The notes beneath the pieces are model-generated. The model worked only from the letters and a program-made list of their open reading frames with translations, searched no databases and was not told the DNA's origin. Below, piece by piece: positions 1 through 4,767 of a stretch of DNA of 5,627 nt (position 1 is the first letter of the stretch; each line of letters opens with the position of its first letter). The stretch is from NCBI GenBank assembly GCA_014379885.1, contig JACMKW010000498.1, positions 1-5,627 on the forward strand. Direction: 5' to 3'. Made by a program: the position numbers and the translations under genes. The DNA is from Rhizobacter sp. (GTDB taxonomy: Bacteria; Pseudomonadota; Gammaproteobacteria; Burkholderiales; Burkholderiaceae).

Positions 1-189
1 GCGGGTGGGGGTGGGCGAGCGAAGAGCTGACCGCAAACCGTGCCGCCGAAGCGAAACGAGGCGTAGACAGGGAAAGTTGCGAAGCAACGACCGCATTGCT
101 CTTGGGCCCCTTCTGAGCCGTCGAGCAGCGCAGGGCTGTGCGGGAGCGCGCGCAGCGCGCATCAAAAACTGTCTTCGCGCCGCCTGTCT

Positions 190-216
190 GAGCGCAGTGA
201 GCGCAGCGAACGCAGC
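190..216. repeat. 9-bp tandem repeat, three units
   Basis: Three adjacent units are visible: GAGCGCAGT, GAGCGCAGC and GAACGCAGC, followed by GAG and then divergence. On the opposite strand they read as CTGCGCTCA-like units, which translate to Leu-Arg-Ser repeats in one frame. The array is part of the larger repeat island and has no sign of coding. Confidence 0.75.
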
Positions 217-255
217 GAGTTCGGCGCGCCCGCAAAGACCGAGCAGCGCAGAGCA

Positions 256-272
256 GTCGGCCCTAGGCCGAC
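256..272. repeat. Perfect inverted repeat, 7-bp arms
   Basis: GTCGGCC (256-262) and GGCCGAC (266-272) are perfect reverse complements with a 3-base loop. No T-run follows on either strand, so this is not an intrinsic terminator. It belongs to the repeat island. Confidence 0.7.
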
Positions 273-301
273 CGGTGACGAGGGTCGCCTTTCTTTTGGT
301 T

Positions 302-329
302 CCTTTTCTTTGGCGAAGCAAAGAAAAGG
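302..329. repeat. Perfect 11-bp inverted repeat with 6-base loop
   Basis: CCTTTTCTTTG at 302-312 pairs perfectly with CAAAGAAAAGG at 319-329 around the loop gcgaag. The arms are AT-rich against a GC-rich background, so the element stands out. No T-tract follows the stem on either strand, so it does not fit a standard Rho-independent terminator. From memory, near-identical hairpins are common between genes in Comamonadaceae and Xanthomonadaceae; their role is not established as far as I know. Confidence 0.75.
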
Positions 330-423
330 GACTGCCCTGTCGGGGGCACATCCCGACGCGGCCTCACGCGGTGAACAAGACCAACACGCGAATAGCGCCA
401 CAAGGCTTCGATCCGCGCAACGG

Positions 424-460
424 ACCCTGTCCTGAGCTGTCGAAGGGTTAGCCCGAACGG
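424..460. repeat. REP-like palindromic repeat, copy 1
   Basis: This copy has the core CTGTCCTGAG, then CTGTCGAAGG, then AGCCCGAACGG. The flanks ACCCT (424-428) and AGGGT (444-448) form a short stem. The core belongs to a repeat class built around TTCGACAGGCTCAG, which I remember as frequent between genes of Burkholderiales and some other high-GC bacteria. It shares the AGCCCGAACGG tail exactly with the next copy. Confidence 0.75.
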
Positions 461-474
461 CACAAGCGGCACCA

Positions 475-501
475 GGCTTCGACAGGCTCAGCCCGAACGG
501 G
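475..501. repeat. REP-like repeat, copy 2
   Basis: This copy contains TTCGACAGGCTCAG running into AGCCCGAACGG. Its left half is in the opposite orientation to that of copy 1, while the AGCCCGAACGG tail (490-500) has the same orientation as in copy 1 (450-460). The two tails are 40 bp apart. It is a member of the same dispersed family. Confidence 0.75.
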
Positions 502-550
502 TAGTGGGGGCGGTGACAAGCCAGCGTCCTGGATCCCCGCTCGAGCGCAG

Positions 551-581
551 CCCGCCCTGTCCTGAGCCCGTCGAAGGCGGG
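551..581. repeat. REP-like repeat, copy 3, with GC-rich stem
   Basis: CCCGCC (551-556) and GGCGGG (576-581) enclose a CTGTCCTGAG...GTCGAAGG core of the same family. The element starts 19 bp beyond the permease stop on the minus strand and could form a stem-loop in the 3' end of that mRNA, giving protection or Rho-linked termination. No T-tract follows. The adjoining GGAATGAC and GGATCC-AGGACGCTGG-like context resembles another common proteobacterial repeat (ATTCCC...GGGAAT type), so the site may be a nested insertion of two repeat kinds. That last point is from memory. Confidence 0.65.
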
Positions 582-600
582 AATGACAACAGCGTGCGCG

Positions 601-3141
601 TCAATCCGTTGCGGCCCGCCGCAAGGTCTCCACCACCGGCCGTCGCAACACCTCACGCAACCCCCACCACCCAGCACCAAGCGCCAACACCGCCCCCGCA
701 GCACTCCCAATCAGCGGCACCCAAGGCGACGCATTCCAGCTGAACTGAAACACAAAGCGCGCCAACGCCCACCCCACCGCCATCGCCGCAATCGACGCCA
801 GAAACCCGGCCAGGGCCCCAACACCTAAAAGCTCAGCCCGCTGCACCTGCGCCAACAACTTGCCACTCGCACCCAAAGCCCGCATCACCGCAAACTCACG
901 CGCTCGCGCCTCACGGGTTGCCGTCACGGCAGCAAACAGCACCACCAAGCCTGCCGCCAGCGTGAAGGTGAACAAGAACTCCACCGCCCGCACCACCTGG
1001 TCGAGCACGCCCTGGATCTGCGTGATGGACGCCGACACGTCCACGTTGGTGATGTTGGGAAAGTCGCGGCTCAGGGCGTTGTCGAAGCCCGGGGTGGGCG
1101 GCGCACGGAAGGCCGCGATGTAGCTCGCGGGCACGTCGGACATTTGCGCGCTGGGAAACATCACGAAGAAGTTGGCCCGCATCGAGCCCCAATCCACCTT
1201 GCGCAAGCTGGTGATGCGGCCCTCGGCCACCATGCCGGCCACATCGAAGCGCAGCGTGTCGCCAAGCTTGAGCTTCAAGGTGTCGGCCAAGCCCTCTTCC
1301 ACACTCAACCCACCCGGCTCTTCAGCCACCCACTTGCCGCTGGTGACCACGTTGTGCTGTGGCAGCGCGGCGCTGTGGCTCAGGTTGAACTCGCGGTCGA
1401 GCAGGCGTTTGGCGCGCTCGTCCGTCAGGTCGTCGGCCGACGCGGGCTTGCCGTTGACGGCCACCAGCCGCCCACGAATCATCGGGTACCAGTCGAACTT
1501 GTTCACACCGCCGGCGCGCAGCCTGGCCTGAAACGCGTCGCCCTGCTCGGGCTGCACGTTGATCACGAAGCGGTTGGGCGCATCGGGGGGTGTGGCCTGG
1601 CGCCAGCTGGAAATGAGATCCGTGCGCAGCAGCACCAACAGGCACAGCGCCAGCAGGCCCACGCTGAGTGCCGACACCTGCAGCACGGCAAACGCCGGCC
1701 GCGCCGCAATCTGGCGTGTGGCCAGCACCAGCCAGCGCGGTGCGCGCGACTCGGGCACAGCGCGGCGCAAGGCCTGCACCGCCAGCCACGACAGCACCGC
1801 GAACACCGCTATGGCGGCGGCAAAACCACCCACCGCGATCAGGCCCAGCTGCAGGTCAGACGACACCGCCAGCAGCAAGGCCACAAAACCCGCAGCCCCC
1901 GCGCCCAGCACCGCGATCGAGGCCGGCTTCAAGGCACCCACATCACGCCGAATTACACGCAGCGGCGGCACTTGCGAGAGTTGCAACACGGGCGGCAAAC
2001 CGAACCCCATCAACAAGGTGAACCCGACACCTACACCGAACAGCGCCGGCCAGCCCGTGGCCGCGGGCAGACCCGCATTCACCAAGCCAGCGAGCAGGTA
2101 CACAAACACGTAATGCACTGCAAAGCCCAACACCACACCGGCCACGCTGGCCAGCAGGCCGACAAAGGCGAACTCGATCAGGTACTGCAACGCGATGGTG
2201 CGTTGCGGCTGGCCCAGCACCCGCAGCATGGCGCAGTCATCGAGGTGGCGGCTCGCAAAGTCGCGCGCGGCAATGCCCACCGCCACCGCGGCCAGCAGCG
2301 CGGCGAGCAAGGCGACGAGGTTGAGAAACTTCTCGGCCCGGTCCAGCGTCTGGCGCATTTCGGGGCGGCCGGTTTCAAGCGATTCGACGCGCACACCGCG
2401 CAGTGACTGGCTCTTCACCTGCTCATCGGCCCACTTGACGAAGGCACGCACCGGCGCCTCGTTGTTGCCCGGTGCGGCCACCGCCAGGCGGTAGGTCACG
2501 CGGCTGGCGGGTTGCACCAACCCGGTGGCGGCGAGGTCGGTGTCGTGCAGCATCACACGCGGCGCAAAGCTCATGAAGCCAGCACCCCGGTCGGGCTCGA
2601 CCACGATGGTGGCCGCCACTTTCAAGCGCGCGTCTCCGAGCAGCAAGTCGTCGCCCAGGCGCAGTTGCAGTGCATCGAGCAAGGGCCCGTCAACCCACAC
2701 GGTGCCACGCTTGGGGCCTTGTGCGGTGGCGTATTCCTTGCCGCTTGCATCGGCCACACGCAACGCGCCGCGCAGTGGGTAGTCGTCGGTCACGCTCTTC
2801 ACCGCCACCAGCTTGGAGCCGCCACCCTTCTCGTCAGGCGCACGGCCCATGCTGGGAAAGCCAGCCGTGGTGGCCGTTTTCAATCCCAGCGCGCGCGCCT
2901 TGTCGGTGAACACGGGTGGCAGCGGCTGGTCGCTCGCAACGATGGCGTCGCCACCCAGCAATTGGCGTGCATCACGCGCCAGCCCGTGGTTCAAGCGGTC
3001 GGCAAAGAAGCCTACAGCGCTCAGCGCGGCCACCGCCAGCGTCACTGCCACCACCAGCAGGCGCAACTCGCCAGCCCGAAAGTCGCGCGCCATCTGGCGC
3101 CAGGCGAGTTGCCACAGGGAAACTTTGAAGGGGGTGGGCAT
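601..3141 (-). CDS. FtsX/MacB-type ABC transporter permease, YbbP-like
   Basis: The product is an inner-membrane permease of 846 residues, close to the usual length of YbbP-type proteins (COG3127). I count ten likely membrane helices, at about 26-48, 272-293, 322-352, 364-384, 408-426, 431-455, 483-508, 721-741, 771-798 and 808-828. Two large extracytoplasmic domains (about 49-271 and 509-720) separate them, a duplicated FtsX layout. Cytoplasmic coupling segments are seen at RDFASRHLDDCAMLRVLG (293-310) and REARAREFAVMRALGASG (743-760). VDWGSMRANFFVMF (649-662) resembles a conserved YbbP motif. The ATG at 3141 is chosen because GGAG (3152-3149) sits 7 bases upstream; an in-frame ATG at 3183 would add 14 Arg-rich residues and lacks support. 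Family members need a YbbA/LolD-like ATPase; none is adjacent here. In E. coli the partners are YbbA and TesA. The substrate is unknown to me. Confidence 0.9.
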   Translation of the reverse strand: MPTPFKVSLWQLAWRQMARDFRAGELRLLVVAVTLAVAALSAVGFFADRLNHGLARDARQLLGGDAIVASDQPLPPVFTDKARALGLKTATTAGFPSMGRAPDEKGGGSKLVAVKSVTDDYPLRGALRVADASGKEYATAQGPKRGTVWVDGPLLDALQLRLGDDLLLGDARLKVAATIVVEPDRGAGFMSFAPRVMLHDTDLAATGLVQPASRVTYRLAVAAPGNNEAPVRAFVKWADEQVKSQSLRGVRVESLETGRPEMRQTLDRAEKFLNLVALLAALLAAVAVGIAARDFASRHLDDCAMLRVLGQPQRTIALQYLIEFAFVGLLASVAGVVLGFAVHYVFVYLLAGLVNAGLPAATGWPALFGVGVGFTLLMGFGLPPVLQLSQVPPLRVIRRDVGALKPASIAVLGAGAAGFVALLLAVSSDLQLGLIAVGGFAAAIAVFAVLSWLAVQALRRAVPESRAPRWLVLATRQIAARPAFAVLQVSALSVGLLALCLLVLLRTDLISSWRQATPPDAPNRFVINVQPEQGDAFQARLRAGGVNKFDWYPMIRGRLVAVNGKPASADDLTDERAKRLLDREFNLSHSAALPQHNVVTSGKWVAEEPGGLSVEEGLADTLKLKLGDTLRFDVAGMVAEGRITSLRKVDWGSMRANFFVMFPSAQMSDVPASYIAAFRAPPTPGFDNALSRDFPNITNVDVSASITQIQGVLDQVVRAVEFLFTFTLAAGLVVLFAAVTATREARAREFAVMRALGASGKLLAQVQRAELLGVGALAGFLASIAAMAVGWALARFVFQFSWNASPWVPLIGSAAGAVLALGAGWWGLREVLRRPVVETLRRAATD

Positions 3142-3148
3142 GAGGGAT

Positions 3149-3152
3149 CTCC
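3149..3152 (-). promoter_or_regulatory. Ribosome binding site of the permease gene
   Basis: GGAG on the minus strand lies 7 bases before the ATG at 3141. It decides the start in favour of MPTPFKVS rather than the upstream in-frame ATG at 3183. Confidence 0.7.
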
Positions 3153-3159
3153 GTCGACC

Positions 3160-3202
3160 GGCGCACCTTACCCGATGCGCCATGGCCCGGGGCGCGCCGG
3201 GC
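3160..3202 (-). other. Two hairpins in the regulator-permease gap
   Basis: In the 69-bp gap, GCCCGG (3185-3190) pairs with CCGGGC (3197-3202), and GGCGCA (3160-3165) pairs with TGCGCC (3176-3181). Both are perfect 6-bp arms, with 6- and 10-base loops. Reading leftward, the first lies 8 bases after the regulator stop codon and the second ends 7 bases before the GGAG of the permease. Neither is followed by a T-run, so they are not clear terminators. They could stabilise mRNA ends or modulate read-through. I see no strong promoter in the gap. Confidence 0.5.
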
Positions 3203-3210
3203 TTCCCGCC

Positions 3211-4608
3211 TCAACGGCGCAGCGTTTCGAGCAACGCTGCCCGCACCTTGGGCTCTGCCAGCGCGCCCACGTTGAAGCGCGACCATGGCGACGGCTTGGT
3301 CGAGTCGACGCAGAAGATGCGCCCTGGCGCCAGCACCACGCCGCGCGGCAGCAGCTCACGCGCGAGCACCAACGAGTCGGGCTCATCGGGCAAGGCGGCC
3401 CACAGGTAGAGCGAGTGCGGGGTGCGTACGAAGATGGTGGCGCCCAGCTCGTCAAGCAGGGCCTGGGCGCGCAGCGTGGCCGCGCCGATGCGCTCGCGCA
3501 GCCGCGCCAGGTGGCGCTGGTAGCGGCCTTCGCTCAAGATGACGTCGAGCGTGCGCTCGCAGTACTCCGAGCTGTTCGCGTGCACCAGGGCCTTCAGGTC
3601 GGCGAGGTCGCTGGCCAGATCAGCCCCACACGCAATGAAGCCCACACGCAGCGCGGCCGAGAACGATTTGGAGAAGCTGCCGATGTAGATCGTGCGCTCC
3701 AGTTGGTCGAGTGACGACAGCCGCGCCGAGGCCATCGGCTTGAAGTCGGCCAGCGGGTCGTTCTCGACAATCATCAGGTTGTGCGCCTGCGCCAGCTGCA
3801 AGATGCGAAAGGCCTTGGCCGGTGAGGTGTCTGAGCCGGTGGGGTTGTGTGCCACCGATTGGGTGAAGAACAGGCGCGGCTTTTCGGAGATGAGCAGTTG
3901 CTCCAGGGCCCCCAGGTCCGGCCCGTCGTGCTCGCGCGGCACACCCAGAATGCGCGCGCCCGCGAGCTTCAGCTTGCCGTGCAGGAGGTAGTAGCCCGGG
4001 TCGTCGACCAGCACCGTGCCACCGGGCGGCACGAAGTAGCGCACCACCAGGTCGAGCGCGTCGTTGGCGCCATGCGTGAGCACGATCTGGCGCGGCTCGG
4101 CGGCAATGCCGAAGTCAGCCAGCTTGCCCACCAGGTGGTCGCGCAACGGGGGGTAGCCAAAGCGTGTGCCATAGCGAAACATCACACCCAGGCCGGTGCG
4201 CACAACCTTGTGGTGGTACTTGTCGAGCCGCACGTCGGCCAGCCATGCCACGGGCGGGAACCCGTCGCCCACGGCGAGTGCATCGGGCACGGCCTTGAAT
4301 TGCTCGCGCATCATCCAGACGATGTCCATCGCCCGCCCCAATGAACCGGCAGCTTCTTCGCGGGTGTCGATGAGCGAAGCAACGCCAGAGGCAGGTTTGA
4401 CGAAGTAGCCCGAACCGCGGCGCGGCTCCACCAGCCCACGCGCCACCAGCAACTCGAACGCCGCCACCACCGTATTCTTGGCGTAGCCGTGCAGCGCGGC
4501 GAGGGTGCGCAGCGACGGCAACTTGTCGCCGTGCCTGAACACACCTTCGGCAATTTGCCGGGCAATCGAGTCGGCCAGCGAGGCGGCGATGGGAGCGGGC
4601 TTGGCCAT
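3211..4608 (-). CDS. MocR-type transcriptional regulator (GntR winged helix + aminotransferase-like domain)
   Basis: This is a 465-residue cytoplasmic DNA-binding regulator, the normal MocR length. The GntR winged helix spans about 8-70: GDKLPSLRTLA (27-37), a recognition helix around KNTVVAAFELL (44-54) and the wing RRGSGYFV (63-70). After a linker comes a fold-type I aminotransferase domain (about 105-465) with DDPGYY (192-197), NPTG (245-248), a Schiff-base lysine K304 in SFSKSFS, R311 in ALRVGF, and a carboxylate-site arginine R434 in SRFNVG. The PLP pocket is unusual: the segment VENDPLADF (271-279) puts Asn273 and Leu276 where the ring-nitrogen Asp and the Tyr normally fall. MocR proteins use PLP and amino compounds to control neighbouring genes, mostly amino-acid, GABA, taurine or vitamin B6 genes. 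It is divergent from a solute-binding protein, its likely target. The ATG at 4608 is the first Met in frame, but no clear ribosome binding site precedes it. The exact subfamily is not recognised. Confidence 0.94.
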   Translation of the reverse strand: MAKPAPIAASLADSIARQIAEGVFRHGDKLPSLRTLAALHGYAKNTVVAAFELLVARGLVEPRRGSGYFVKPASGVASLIDTREEAAGSLGRAMDIVWMMREQFKAVPDALAVGDGFPPVAWLADVRLDKYHHKVVRTGLGVMFRYGTRFGYPPLRDHLVGKLADFGIAAEPRQIVLTHGANDALDLVVRYFVPPGGTVLVDDPGYYLLHGKLKLAGARILGVPREHDGPDLGALEQLLISEKPRLFFTQSVAHNPTGSDTSPAKAFRILQLAQAHNLMIVENDPLADFKPMASARLSSLDQLERTIYIGSFSKSFSAALRVGFIACGADLASDLADLKALVHANSSEYCERTLDVILSEGRYQRHLARLRERIGAATLRAQALLDELGATIFVRTPHSLYLWAALPDEPDSLVLARELLPRGVVLAPGRIFCVDSTKPSPWSRFNVGALAEPKVRAALLETLRR

Positions 4609-4632
4609 GGGCGCGAAGGCAGGTTGGAGAGG

Positions 4633-4675
4633 GGCTGAATATGACAGCTGGCCGGGGAAACCCCAGAGGCTGAAT
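4633..4675. promoter_or_regulatory. Direct repeat GGCTGAAT x2, candidate MocR operator
   Basis: GGCTGAAT occurs at 4633-4640 and 4668-4675; over 10 bp the copies are GGGGCTGAAT and GAGGCTGAAT. The starts are 35 bp apart, with the GGGG-aaa-CCCC hairpin between them. MocR dimers are swapped head to tail, and GabR from Bacillus is known to use direct repeats roughly three helical turns apart, so the spacing is suggestive. Binding by this regulator is inference. Confidence 0.35.
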
Positions 4676-4690
4676 CACTGTCCCAGCAAA

Positions 4691-4714
4691 CTGTACCTTT
4701 ATGTACTGGTACAG
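4691..4714. promoter_or_regulatory. GTAC-based inverted repeat, candidate operator
   Basis: CTGTACC (4691-4697) and GGTACAG (4708-4714) are perfect 7-bp inverted arms with a 10-bp spacer. A third TGTAC (4702-4706) lies inside the spacer, exactly 10 bp after the TGTAC of the left arm (4692-4696). The site therefore combines direct and inverted half-sites. It lies about midway between the two genes, which suits control of both. Assignment to the MocR regulator is inferred from position. Confidence 0.5.
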
Positions 4715-4756
4715 CAACCCTACATTCACATGGACAGATGCAGGCCCTACAACAGC

Positions 4757-4762
4757 AGGAGA
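4757..4762 (+). promoter_or_regulatory. Ribosome binding site of the binding-protein gene
   Basis: AGGAGA lies 5 bases before the ATG at 4768 and is a strong Shine-Dalgarno match, which fixes the start. Confidence 0.8.
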
Positions 4763-4767
4763 CAAAC

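Larger units (their letters stand above)
1..335. repeat. Gene-free island of short hairpins and composite intergenic repeat
   Basis: No open frame here looks like a protein: the possible translations are Arg/Ser/Pro-rich and simply follow the repeats. The stretch holds a series of small inverted repeats: GTTGC-gaa-GCAAC at 76-88, a GCGC-rich palindrome near 146-161, GTCGGCC-cta-GGCCGAC at 256-272 and an 11-bp hairpin at 302-329, plus a 9-bp tandem repeat at 190-216. From memory, very similar strings recur between genes in Comamonadaceae and often give rise to spurious predicted proteins (for example Leu-Arg-Ser repeats). I infer a dispersed, non-coding repeat element. The left boundary may lie outside the window, and the right boundary is a judgement. 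Confidence 0.6.
336..600. other. Gene-free stretch downstream of the permease, with three REP-like elements
   Basis: No credible coding region lies between the hairpin at 302-329 and the permease stop codon at 601. The right part carries three related REP-like repeats, listed separately. Between 336 and 423 I see nothing recognisable. On the minus strand this is the region just after the permease stop. It contains stem-loops but none followed by a T-run, so any transcription end here would be Rho-dependent or lie further left. Confidence 0.6.
4609..4767. promoter_or_regulatory. Divergent control region between regulator and binding-protein genes
   Basis: These 159 bp separate two divergent genes and must hold promoters for both. 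They are more AT-rich in the middle than the genes around them. They contain a GTAC-based inverted repeat (4691-4714), an 8-bp direct repeat (4633-4640 and 4668-4675) and a GGGG-aaa-CCCC hairpin (4654-4664) that would lie in the regulator leader. Promoter hexamers are poor matches. The best rightward guess is TACATT (4721-4726) as -10 with TTTATG (4698-4703) as a weak -35, which the inverted repeat would overlap. I see no convincing leftward promoter. Confidence 0.75.

Noticed and set aside
190..216. Possible CRISPR or longer tandem array
   Set aside because: There are only three 9-bp units with no spacers between them.
5..451. Plus-strand open frame of 148 codons
   Set aside because: It lies entirely in the repeat island, has an Arg/Ala/Pro-rich composition dictated by the repeats, no ribosome binding site and no recognisable domain.
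551..581. Rho-independent terminator for the permease transcript
   Set aside because: A stem is possible but no T-tract follows on the minus strand, and the sequence matches the REP-like family.
1..600. Possible tRNA or other structured RNA gene in the gene-free region
   Set aside because: I looked for cloverleaf features and a GTTCGA-type T arm and found no consistent set; the hairpins are explained by repeats.
162..710. Minus-strand open frame of 182 codons
   Set aside because: It spans the repeats and the permease stop codon and contains the Leu-Arg-Ser repeats typical of spurious frames from this element.
1144..2406. Plus-strand open frame of 420 codons opposite the permease
   Set aside because: Its His/Gln/Arg-rich composition is a GC-rich shadow of the permease reading frame, which has clear membrane helices and family motifs.
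3142..3183. Upstream start for the permease at 3183
   Set aside because: It would add 14 Arg-rich residues, lacks a Shine-Dalgarno sequence and overlaps a hairpin, while the ATG at 3141 has GGAG at good spacing.
2512..3714. Plus-strand open frame of 400 codons across the permease and regulator genes
   Set aside because: It is antisense to two well-supported genes, has biased composition and matches no domain I know.
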